In this document: piece by piece, positions 14,571 to 21,472 of the stretch | Layout: each line of letters begins with the position of its first letter | How positions within the stretch are numbered: the first letter of the stretch is position 1 | From: JAAYKT01 sp964408955 | GTDB taxonomy: Bacteria; Bacillota; Clostridia; Lutisporales; Lutisporaceae | Assembly (NCBI GenBank): GCA_964408955.1 | Contig: CAYPBK010000031.1 | Location: 1-32,085 of the forward strand | Length of the DNA stretch: 32,085 nt | Reading direction: 5' to 3' | The notes under the pieces: model-generated | The model's database searches: none | What the model was told of the DNA's origin: nothing | Seen by the model: the letters and a program-made list of their open reading frames with translations, nothing else | Program-made: the position numbers and the translations under genes

Positions 14571-15338
14571 CTATATTAGAAATCTTGATATATACCAATT
14601 AATTATACTGTTACCGTATAAAATGGCTATTATAAAAGCCATATTTATAAAAGGTCCGAAAGGGATAGCATCCTTTCTCCCTTTTTTTCCTGATATAATA
14701 AGATACAGTGAAAATACTGCTCCAATTAAAAAGGATAAGAATATATGTAAAAGCGTTGTTTTCAATCCTAATATTAAGCCTAATACGGATATAAGCTTAA
14801 TGTCTCCTCCCCCCATAGCCCCTTTGGAAACTATGGCAATGAGTAAGAATAATATTCCTCCAGTGAGAAAACCTAAAATATTGCCCCAAAGTGATGCTAT
14901 AGGTAGTTTAAATATTAAAACTTCTAATAATTTATAAAAAACCGTTATTATTAAAATAAAAAGTACTAAACCATCGGGTATAATCTGCTCGTCGTAATCT
15001 ATAAAGCTTATTACTATTATAACGCTGATTACTATGGAATAAAATATAAATTCCAAAGATAAACCAAAATAATGAAATAAAAGTAAATATAATAATCCAT
15101 TTAACAGTTCAACAAAAGGATATCGGGGGGCAATTCTGCCCCCGCAGTATCTACATTTCCCTTTAAGAGATAAGTAGCTAAATATGGGTATTAAATCATA
15201 GCATTTTAAAGGTTTATTACAATTATTGCAATGTGAAGGCGGGTATGCTATAGATTCTTTCTTTGGTATTCTGTATATACATACATTAAGGAAAGAACCA
15301 ACAATAATGCCTAATGTGTACATTAATACGATTAACAT
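14571..15338 (-). CDS. pilD: Type IV prepilin peptidase/N-methyltransferase
   Basis: Polytopic membrane aspartyl protease of 255 residues that removes the leader after Gly and N-methylates the new first residue of all the prepilins here. The cytoplasmic zinc-binding cysteines are at 37, 40, 62 and 65 (CNNC, CRYC). The catalytic aspartates are Asp114 (SFIDYDEQIIPDG) and Asp179 in the GGGD motif. About seven to eight hydrophobic helices can be counted. It follows the major pilin gene after a 40-base gap holding a weak 6-bp hairpin. GAGAGG precedes the ATG. The name comC would be used if the system served DNA uptake. Confidence 0.95.
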   Translation of the reverse strand: MLIVLMYTLGIIVGSFLNVCIYRIPKKESIAYPPSHCNNCNKPLKCYDLIPIFSYLSLKGKCRYCGGRIAPRYPFVELLNGLLYLLLFHYFGLSLEFIFYSIVISVIIVISFIDYDEQIIPDGLVLFILIITVFYKLLEVLIFKLPIASLWGNILGFLTGGILFLLIAIVSKGAMGGGDIKLISVLGLILGLKTTLLHIFLSFLIGAVFSLYLIISGKKGRKDAIPFGPFINMAFIIAILYGNSIINWYISRFLI

Positions 15339-15358
15339 TTATTACCTCTCTTGAAATA

Positions 15359-15374
15359 TTAAACTAATGTTTAA
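15359..15374 (-). other. Weak hairpin between pilA and pilD
   Basis: TTAAAC-ATTA-GTTTAA forms a 6-bp AT-rich stem just after the pilin stop codon, without a clear U-tract. It could protect the 3' end of an abundant pilA message or partly reduce read-through; it is too weak to call a terminator. Confidence 0.3.
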
Positions 15375-15380
15375 CAATTT

Positions 15381-15830
15381 TTAAGGGTTTACTTTTCCTG
15401 GTGTAACAGTAATTCCCCCTGCAGCACTAATTTCAACTTTAAATGTAGCATTATTAGGAATTTTACCTGAAACATTATGATTCCCTTGGGCTGGATCATT
15501 AGGATCTATAGGTTCTGAAACCATTGCATCCTTACCTTCTAAACTAGCTGGCACCGTTGGCCAGTCTTGTATATAAGCCTCCCAACCTTCGTTATTTTGT
15601 CCTGTCCAAGTGGCTGCGACACCGCCATTTTCTGAAACAAACATATTTGCAGCGCTTTCAAGTGTTCGTACGTTGGCATTATGAGCAGTTATAGTTGCGT
15701 TTTCTCGTGAAGCAGCAAATTTCGGTACAGCTATTGCAGCTAAGATACCTAATATAGCAATAACCACTACCAATTCAATAAGAGTAAAACCCTTCCTATT
15801 ATTTACCTTTTTCACTAACCAATTTAACAT
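15381..15830 (-). CDS. pilA: Major type IV pilin (PilA-like)
   Basis: Prepilin of 149 residues, the probable main pilus subunit. The leader ends KVNNRKG and cleavage before FTLIELVVVIAILGILAAIA is predicted, with Glu5 present. The ~135-residue mature protein is small. It has the alpha-1 helix to about residue 65, then a short Gly/Asn/Pro-rich beta region ending TVTPGKVNP, without cysteines, so no disulfide-bonded D-region. AAGGAGG precedes the ATG. It has the longest leader of the pilus genes, a sigma-H-type promoter at 15949-15975, and is next to the prepilin peptidase; both points support major-pilin status. Confidence 0.93.
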   Translation of the reverse strand: MLNWLVKKVNNRKGFTLIELVVVIAILGILAAIAVPKFAASRENATITAHNANVRTLESAANMFVSENGGVAATWTGQNNEGWEAYIQDWPTVPASLEGKDAMVSEPIDPNDPAQGNHNVSGKIPNNATFKVEISAAGGITVTPGKVNP

Positions 15831-15891
15831 TTTTATTCCTCCTTAAAATTATTATGATACCAAAAGATAATTAATTGAAACCATTGATTGA

Positions 15892-15957
15892 CACGATAAC
15901 GCCCAGTGGGCTTAAGATTCTTCAGTCATTATCTCCTTCAGAATGACAATATTCGTG
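15892..15957. repeat. REP-like structured sequence in the pilA leader
   Basis: On the minus strand GTCATT (15942-15947) pairs with AATGAC (15925-15930). The surrounding sequence reads GTCATTCTGAAGGAG ... TGAAGAATCT, like the widely dispersed bacterial motif GTCATTCTGAGCGAAG..GAAGAATCT. Next to it is the palindrome GCCCAGTGGGC (15901-15911), and CACGA/TCGTG bound the unit. It overlaps the -10 side of the proposed pilA promoter, so part of it would form the start of the pilA mRNA. Confidence 0.45.
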
Positions 15958-15977
15958 AACTATCAAAGATTTCCTTG
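15949..15977 (-). promoter_or_regulatory. Sigma-H-type promoter of pilA
   Basis: Minus strand: AGGAAAT (15969-15975), 14 bases, GAATAT (15949-15954). The core and spacing are identical to the comFB site (AGGAAAT-N14-GAATAT). Only the two outer purine positions deviate (C in place of R). It predicts a leader of about 110 bases before the pilA ATG. Confidence 0.62.
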
Positions 15978-16030
15978 TGCTTATCCTATATTTTCCCATC
16001 ACCCCCTAAATATATTTTTTAATTATTTAT

Positions 16031-17230
16031 CTAAATTGTACTTGCCATATCAAACATAGGCAAAGCTATGGCTATGACTATGAAGCCAACTATAAGCGCC
16101 ATTATGACTATCATTATAGGCTGCATCATTTCTGTCATCTTGGAAAGGGCAACCTCTACCTCCTCATCATAGAAGTCTGCACTTTTATTAAGTATTCCAT
16201 CAAGATCACCCGATTCCTCTCCTATTCTTATCATGGAGTCTACCATAGGAGGAAATACAACGGCATCCTTTATGGTCTTTGATAAGGGTACTCCTTTTCT
16301 AACTTCTTCTCTGGCATTATCCAACCTCAGAGCTATATTTTTGTTGTCCACTATTTTTGATACTATGTCCAAGCCCTGCATAAGAGGAATACCGCTATAT
16401 AGTAGAGTAGAAAGGGTTCTAGTAAATCTGGAGGTAGCAATCTTTATGCTTACATTTTTAAAAACCGGTATCTTTAGCTTTATTGTATCGTAAAGCATTC
16501 TTCCCCCTGTCGTGCTCCCAATATATTTAAATAGAAATACCAGTGCGATTACAGCAGCTATATAAATATACCATTGAGCCCTTAAGGAGTGGCTTATCGC
16601 CAATAATGCTTTTGTAGGTCCGGGAAGTTCCACGCCGCTGCCTTCAAACATGCTTACAAAGGTAGGCATTACAAATATCATTAAGAAAACAACTACACCG
16701 GTAGCTACTACAGCAAGTACTGCAGGGTAGACCATAGCACCTTTTACTTTATTTTCTATTTTGAATTCCTTTTCGTAATGCACTGCCATTCTATCCATAA
16801 TGGTATCCAAGCTTCCGCTTGCTTCTCCAGCCTCTACCATATGTATTAGGATAGGTGGAAAAACTTTTGGTATAGCTTTCATGGCTTCCGATAAAGTCAT
16901 TCCTTTTTGGACATTTTCAAAAACATCAGCTATGGCAGTTCGCATATGCTTGTTCTCTGTTTGCCTCTCCAGTATATCCAGGCATTTTATGATAGTAACA
17001 CCGGAGTTAAGCATGGTGTAAAATTGTCTGCAGAATACTGCCAGATCCTTTTTCTTCACTTTGCCAAAGGATATTGCAGTGCTTTGACCGCTGTCCGCAG
17101 TCTGTTCAATACTTATAGGCATATAATTATTGCCTTTGAGCATTGATATAACATCATGTTCACTTTCTCCGTCATGTATGCCTTCAATAGTTTGTCCCGT
17201 GCTTGTTACTGCTTTGTATTTAAACTGCAA
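16031..17230 (-). CDS. pilC: Type IV pilus inner-membrane platform protein PilC
   Basis: Polytopic platform protein of about 399 residues on which PilB or PilT acts to add or remove pilins. Two T2SF domains can be seen (about 65-190 and 270-390); each begins with a helical cytoplasmic bundle (LAVFCRQFYTMLNSGVTIIK and ATSRFTRTLSTLLYSGIPLM). Three membrane helices lie near 170-195, 215-240 and 370-395. The start is placed at TTG 17230, preceded by AGGTG; a GTG at 17239 is an alternative giving 402 residues. It follows pilT within a few bases. Confidence 0.95.
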   Translation of the reverse strand: MQFKYKAVTSTGQTIEGIHDGESEHDVISMLKGNNYMPISIEQTADSGQSTAISFGKVKKKDLAVFCRQFYTMLNSGVTIIKCLDILERQTENKHMRTAIADVFENVQKGMTLSEAMKAIPKVFPPILIHMVEAGEASGSLDTIMDRMAVHYEKEFKIENKVKGAMVYPAVLAVVATGVVVFLMIFVMPTFVSMFEGSGVELPGPTKALLAISHSLRAQWYIYIAAVIALVFLFKYIGSTTGGRMLYDTIKLKIPVFKNVSIKIATSRFTRTLSTLLYSGIPLMQGLDIVSKIVDNKNIALRLDNAREEVRKGVPLSKTIKDAVVFPPMVDSMIRIGEESGDLDGILNKSADFYDEEVEVALSKMTEMMQPIMIVIMALIVGFIVIAIALPMFDMASTI

Positions 17231-17243
17231 ATATATCACCTGC

Positions 17244-18296
17244 CTATATCAAATACTTTTTTAAAATATCAGGGTTAGTTGCCTGCAGCATCATTACATC
17301 CTTAGTAATTAATCCTCTTTTATAGAGATTAAGTAGAGAATTATCCAAAGTCTGCATACCCAGCTTGGAGCCTGTTTGTATCGCCGTATCTATCTGATGA
17401 GTTTTTTCTTCCCTAATTAAATTGCTTATTGCACTGGTTGCCAGCATTACTTCAAATGCAGCCACTCTAGCTTTACCGTCTGCAGTAGGCAATAGCTGTT
17501 GTGATATTATTGCCTCTGCCACGGAGGAGAGCTGTATTCTTACTTGTTGCTGCTGATGAGGAGGAAATACGTCTATTATTCTGTCCACGGTCTTTGCAGC
17601 GCCTAAAGTATGTAAAGTGGAAAGAACTAGATGACCAGTCTCCGCTGCCGTCAAGGCTATGCTTATAGTCTCCAAATCCCTCATCTCGCCTACCAGTATT
17701 ACATCAGGGTCTTGTCTTAGTGCCGCCCTTAATGCATTTGCGAAGCTTAAAGAGTCATTGCCCATTTCTCTTTGGTTTACTATGCTTTTATTATGCTTAT
17801 GCAAATATTCTATAGGGTCCTCAAGAGTTATTATATGGCATTTCCTCTCTTTATTAATCTGGTCTATCATATAGGCCAAGGAGGTTGATTTTCCGCTGCC
17901 TGTAGGTCCCGTAACAAGGATAAGTCCTCTGGGCAGTCTAGCTAAATCCTTAACGATGAGGGGTAAGCCCAATTCCTCCAAAGTAGGTATTGTAAGAGGT
18001 ATTATCCTTATGGCTATACCATAGCTGCCTCTTTGTCTGAATATATTAATCCTGAATCTCCCTACTCCCGGTGTGGAATAGGATATATCTATTTCACCTT
18101 TTTCCTCCAGCTCATGAAATTGTTTTTCTTTAAGCATTACTCTAGCTATTTTTTCTGTATCCTCCGGGGATAAATTAGCTTCTTCTACTTTAATCAATTC
18201 TCCGTTTACTCTAAAAACTATAGGTAAGCCAACAGTTATATGTATGTCTGAAGCTTTTTTCTCTATTCCTTCCTGTACCAATCTAAAAAAGTCCAT
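17244..18296 (-). CDS. pilT: Type IV pilus retraction ATPase PilT
   Basis: Hexameric cytoplasmic ATPase of 350 residues that powers pilus depolymerisation, giving twitching motility and DNA uptake where present. A PAS-like N-terminal domain (1-100) precedes the RecA-like core: Walker A GPTGSGKST (130-138), Asp box ITLEDPIEY, Walker B region DPDVILVGEMRD (about 196-207) and His box GHLVLSTLHT (221-230). The PilT signature AISNLIREE (289-297) matches the AIRNLIRE motif needed for retraction and separates it from PilB. AGGAG overlaps the pilB stop codon. Confidence 0.96.
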   Translation of the reverse strand: MDFFRLVQEGIEKKASDIHITVGLPIVFRVNGELIKVEEANLSPEDTEKIARVMLKEKQFHELEEKGEIDISYSTPGVGRFRINIFRQRGSYGIAIRIIPLTIPTLEELGLPLIVKDLARLPRGLILVTGPTGSGKSTSLAYMIDQINKERKCHIITLEDPIEYLHKHNKSIVNQREMGNDSLSFANALRAALRQDPDVILVGEMRDLETISIALTAAETGHLVLSTLHTLGAAKTVDRIIDVFPPHQQQQVRIQLSSVAEAIISQQLLPTADGKARVAAFEVMLATSAISNLIREEKTHQIDTAIQTGSKLGMQTLDNSLLNLYKRGLITKDVMMLQATNPDILKKYLI

Positions 18297-18306
18297 AATT
18301 TCACTC

Positions 18307-19989
18307 CTAATCAGTTGTCCAGCCTATTCTCAGCACTTCTTCAACGGAGGTTACACCGTCCATTGCCATGCTTATTGCGCTGTCAAGAAGGGTAGTCATG
18401 CCTTCCTTTGAGGCTTCGCTTTTAATTTCGTCCGTAGTCCTTCTATCATCTATCAGCCTTCTTATATTCTGACTAAAATATAAAACTTCATGTACGGGGA
18501 TTCTGCCACGGTAACCTTTAATGCATTTATTACAGCCCTGAGGCTTATATAAAGTAACGTCTTCGTATAAACCTATGTTTAACATTTTTCTCTCTGTTTC
18601 ATTCGGAGAGTAAGGTATTTTACAACTGGTGCAAAGTCTTTTAACCAATCTTTGTGATATTATGCCGATTACGGAGGTAGAGAGCATGTAAGGCTCTATC
18701 CCCATATCTATAAGTCTTGCAACAGTTGAGGATGTATCATTGGTATGGAGGGTAGATAAAACCAGATGCCCCGTTATTGAGGCTCTTACTGCTATCTCTG
18801 CAGTCTCCGAGTCTCTAATCTCTCCTACCATTATAATATCCGGGTCTTGTCTCAGTATGGAGCGTAAACCGTTTGCAAAGGTAAGCCCTGCTTTGTTGTT
18901 TACATGCACTTGGTTTATACCATGGAGCTTGTATTCTACGGGGTCCTCAACGGTTATTATATTCTTCTCTTCTTTATTTAAATCCTTAAGTATAGTATAT
19001 AAAGTAGTGGATTTACCGCTGCCTGTAGGTCCGGTAACTAAAATTATTCCATAGGGCTGATGTATAATTTTATTAAACACCTTTAAATCATTATCGGAAA
19101 AAGCCAGATCTTCTTTAGAGAAACGGAAACCTTCTCTGTCTAATAATCTAATAACTATTTTTTCTCCGTATACCGTAGGCAGCGAAGATATCCTCATATC
19201 AATGTTTCTGCCGTCTATTTCCGTTTCGATTCTGCCATCAAGAGGTATACGTCTTTCTGCAATATCCATTCTGCCCATTATTTTTATTCTCGTAACTATT
19301 GCCATGTGACTTCTTTTGGAAAAGCTCATAATTTCCTGTAAGTCGCCATCTAAACGGAGTCTTATTCTGATACTGTTCTCATAAGGCTCTATATGTATAT
19401 CGCTGGCATTCATTTTAACAGCCTGTCCGATAATTGTGTTTACCAGTTTAACTACGGGGGCACTGTTAACATCCATTAGTTCATCGTCGTCAATATCATC
19501 TATGCTGCCAGGGACGAATTTTTCTTCAAATTCCTCCAGAACTCTTTTCGTCTCTTCTCTCGTATAGAATTTATTTATAGTTCTCTCAATAGATGATTTT
19601 GTTGATATAGCCATCTTGATATCCATATTGGTCAAAAGCTTAATATCATCAACGGCAAAAATATTAAGAGGGTCGCTCATGGCGACGAGAAGCTCATCAT
19701 CTATTATATCTATGGGTATGAGGCTATAACGTCTCACGATACTTTCCGGTATTAATGCCGTTGCTTTAGGGTTAATATTATATTTGCCTAAATCAATAGA
19801 AGGTATTTTAAGCTGGAGTTCCAGAACTTCTACTATATCATCCTCAGTGAGAAAGCCGTTATCAACAAGAATCTCACCTAATCGCTTAACTTTGTCGGTT
19901 TTTTGTATATTAAGTGCTTCTTCCAGTTGTTCCTTTGTTATTTTATTTGAGTATACTAATGCATCTCCCAGCTTCAATCTTTTTTTCAA
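18307..19989 (-). CDS. pilB: Type IV pilus extension ATPase PilB with MshEN domain
   Basis: Cytoplasmic hexameric ATPase of 560 residues that drives pilin polymerisation. The N terminus (about 4-60) is an MshEN-type domain with two tandem motifs. The second (RLGEILVDNGFLTEDD, 36-51) is canonical; the first has Lys for Arg and Asn for Gly. MshEN domains bind c-di-GMP in several homologues. The core has Walker A GPTGSGKST (320-328), Asp box ITVEDPVEY, Walker B region DPDIIMVGEIRD (382-393) and His box GHLVLSTLHT (407-416). The zinc-binding cysteines 453, 456, 486 and 489 are typical of PilB. It starts at TTG with AGGTG upstream and is first in the operon, behind a structured leader. Confidence 0.96.
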   Translation of the reverse strand: MKKRLKLGDALVYSNKITKEQLEEALNIQKTDKVKRLGEILVDNGFLTEDDIVEVLELQLKIPSIDLGKYNINPKATALIPESIVRRYSLIPIDIIDDELLVAMSDPLNIFAVDDIKLLTNMDIKMAISTKSSIERTINKFYTREETKRVLEEFEEKFVPGSIDDIDDDELMDVNSAPVVKLVNTIIGQAVKMNASDIHIEPYENSIRIRLRLDGDLQEIMSFSKRSHMAIVTRIKIMGRMDIAERRIPLDGRIETEIDGRNIDMRISSLPTVYGEKIVIRLLDREGFRFSKEDLAFSDNDLKVFNKIIHQPYGIILVTGPTGSGKSTTLYTILKDLNKEEKNIITVEDPVEYKLHGINQVHVNNKAGLTFANGLRSILRQDPDIIMVGEIRDSETAEIAVRASITGHLVLSTLHTNDTSSTVARLIDMGIEPYMLSTSVIGIISQRLVKRLCTSCKIPYSPNETERKMLNIGLYEDVTLYKPQGCNKCIKGYRGRIPVHEVLYFSQNIRRLIDDRRTTDEIKSEASKEGMTTLLDSAISMAMDGVTSVEEVLRIGWTTD

Positions 19990-20021
19990 ATAATCACCTG
20001 CTCGCTTATCATGTTATATTA

Positions 20022-20149
20022 AAGGCAATAGCCTTAAGTTGTTTTTAAATACAACAAAATCCGACTGTCGTAATAGTCGGTTATGCCATAACGCCCCTAT
20101 AGCTATGGCTCCTATCTACCGCTATAGTTCATTCGCCTCATCTTTTATA
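20022..20149 (-). promoter_or_regulatory. Structured leader of pilB, candidate riboswitch or attenuator
   Basis: The predicted pilB RNA has a ~160-base leader. On the minus strand CTATAGC (near 20128) can pair with GCTATAG (near 20100), and GCCATA can pair with TATGGC (near 20086). The GCTATAG strand falls in the loop of that second stem, so the two pairings form a pseudoknot or exclude each other. A terminator-like hairpin CCGACT/AGTCGG (20061-20080) follows, ending ATTTTGTTGT. Two smaller hairpins (20038-20055 and 20022-20035) precede the pilB start. It does not match the riboswitch consensus sequences that I can recall, including both c-di-GMP classes. Confidence 0.45.
20055..20080 (-). 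terminator. Terminator-like hairpin inside the pilB leader
   Basis: A 6-bp stem CCGACT/AGTCGG with an eight-base loop is followed on the minus strand by ATTTTGTTGT. It is short and its U-tract is interrupted, so it could be a conditional terminator in the leader rather than an operon end. Confidence 0.45.
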
Positions 20150-20155
20150 ACTATA

Positions 20156-20184
20156 ATTTTACTATTTATGTCTAAAAATTGCAA
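20156..20184 (-). promoter_or_regulatory. Probable sigma-A promoter of the pilB operon
   Basis: Minus strand: TTGCAA (-35, 20179-20184), 17-base spacer, TAAAAT (-10, 20156-20161). An AT-rich hairpin (20174-20192, AAAAATTG/CAATTTTT) overlaps the -35 and may act as a weak terminator for the upstream yqeG-like gene. Confidence 0.6.
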
Positions 20185-20210
20185 CAATTTTTTATGCATT
20201 ATCTACATTA

Positions 20211-20693
20211 TTACCTATTTAACGCCATTTTCTCCAATATTCTCACAAACCTTGTCCAAAAAAACTCCTGCTTGCTTAAAGGGTTAACTAATATCGTAAA
20301 CAAACCCAGCTTGTTGCCGCCCATTATATCGGTAAATATTTGATCGCCAATAACCGCTGTGTTTGATTTATTTGTATTCATTAACTTCATAGCTTTTTTA
20401 TAGGATAGTTTAAAAGGCTTACCGGCATTATATATAGCCGGGAGTTGTATATCTTTATTAAATTCCTCCACTCGTTTTCTAGTACCGTTTGATAGAAAGC
20501 AGATTTGAAAGCCTTCTTGTATAAGCTTTAAAATAAAATCATGGGCTTTTTTATCCAAATTCTTTGCACTCCAAGGCACCAGAGTATTATCTATATCAAT
20601 AATTAATCCTTTGATATTATTGTTCTTCAACATTTCTATATCAATATCAAATATTGATTCTATATGAATTTTTGGTTTAAAAAGTTCTTTCAT
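20211..20693 (-). CDS. YqeG-family HAD phosphatase
   Basis: Cytoplasmic HAD-superfamily (subfamily IIIA) phosphatase of 160 residues. The nucleophile motif is IIDIDNTLVPW, with Asp33 and Asp35. Motif II is the FLSNGTR segment (about 75-81), the conserved Lys is in NAGKPFKLSY, and motif III is VIGDQIFTDIMGGN (about 114-127). YqeG proteins are related to the mitochondrial phosphatidylglycerophosphatase Gep4, so a role in phosphatidylglycerol synthesis is possible; the substrate here is not shown. GAGGTAG overlaps the end of sigK, so it is probably in the same transcript. Confidence 0.88.
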   Translation of the reverse strand: MKELFKPKIHIESIFDIDIEMLKNNNIKGLIIDIDNTLVPWSAKNLDKKAHDFILKLIQEGFQICFLSNGTRKRVEEFNKDIQLPAIYNAGKPFKLSYKKAMKLMNTNKSNTAVIGDQIFTDIMGGNKLGLFTILVNPLSKQEFFWTRFVRILEKMALNR

Positions 20694-20701
20694 TTTCTAC
20701 C

Positions 20702-21403
20702 TCAGTTTTCATTACATAGTACTTTACTGAGCTTCTTTATTGCTCTTTTTTCTATTCTTGATACATAAGACCTGGATATACCGAGCATTGACGCTATTTC
20801 TCTTTGAGTTTTACACACTCCGTTTATCAGTCCGTATCTTAGCTCGATAATAAGCTTTTCCCTGTCCTTAAGCATTACTTCCATCATTTGATAAAGCTTT
20901 TTAATTTGAATTTTTAAATCTACTTTATCCAGTATAGCATCTCCATCGCTTCCAAGTATATCTAAAAGTGAAATCTCATTTCCTTCTCTATCCACCCCTA
21001 TGGGCTCGTGGATGGATACTTCAGATTTTAGCTTTTTGGATGCTCTTATTGTCATGAGTATTTCATTTTCTATGCATCGGGCGGCATAGGTTGCCAGTCT
21101 TGTACCTTTTTCTCCATTATAGGTTATTATAGCCTTTATTAAGCCTATTGTCCCTATGGAGATAAGATCATCGTTATCCTTTCCGCTGCTGTATTTTTTA
21201 ACTATGTGAGCTACAAGCCTTAGATTTCTTTCTACAAGGATATTCTTAGCGTCTTCATCTCCGTTATTATACTTTTCTAAATAGAATTCTTCTTCCTTTG
21301 GACTTAAAGGTTGGGGAAAGGAGTTTGTACTCTGAATGTAACCGAAAATCAGTATGATGTCGTTTATTGTCTTTGCTATTACTGCGCCTATAAATAATAA
21401 CAT
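20702..21403 (-). CDS. sigK: RNA polymerase sporulation sigma factor SigK
   Basis: Late mother-cell sigma factor of endospore formation, 233 residues. The N-terminal ~20 residues (LLFIGAVIAKTINDIILIFG) are hydrophobic and match the SigK pro-sequence, which must be cleaved for activity. Region 2 holds NLRLVAHIVKKY, DLISIGTIGLIKAI and LATYAARCIENEILM. Region 4 holds TQREIASMLGISRSYVSRIEKRA. The reading frame is whole, so no skin-type element splits the gene. AGGAGG precedes the ATG. It follows a class B penicillin-binding protein by 70 bases; no clear sigma-E promoter was found in that gap. Confidence 0.95.
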   Translation of the reverse strand: MLLFIGAVIAKTINDIILIFGYIQSTNSFPQPLSPKEEEFYLEKYNNGDEDAKNILVERNLRLVAHIVKKYSSGKDNDDLISIGTIGLIKAIITYNGEKGTRLATYAARCIENEILMTIRASKKLKSEVSIHEPIGVDREGNEISLLDILGSDGDAILDKVDLKIQIKKLYQMMEVMLKDREKLIIELRYGLINGVCKTQREIASMLGISRSYVSRIEKRAIKKLSKVLCNEN

Positions 21404-21472
21404 TAAGAGACACCTCCTATTTTATGTGTCATCTATAATATTATGTTTTTACAGCGCTTATTGTGTATGTCT

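Noticed and set aside
14545..14937. Plus-strand reading frame opposite the prepilin peptidase
   Set aside because: It is the antisense shadow of a well-supported membrane protein gene. No plus-strand gene in the window has independent support.
20022..20149. c-di-GMP class I or class II riboswitch upstream of pilB
   Set aside because: The leader lacks the class I elements GCAAACC, GAAA tetraloop and GGACGCAAAGCC, and does not follow the class II layout. It was kept only as an unidentified structured leader.
20039..20287. Plus-strand reading frame between pilB and the yqeG-like gene
   Set aside because: It runs through the promoter, the leader stems and the end of the yqeG-like gene, has no good ribosome binding site and resembles no family I know.
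20702..21403. Skin-type element interrupting sigK
   Set aside because: The coding frame is continuous from the pro-sequence to region 4; nothing is inserted.
21404..21472. Sigma-E promoter for sigK
   Set aside because: CATAAAAT is too close to the ribosome binding site and CATACACA has no matching -35 at 14-15 bases. Neither was convincing.
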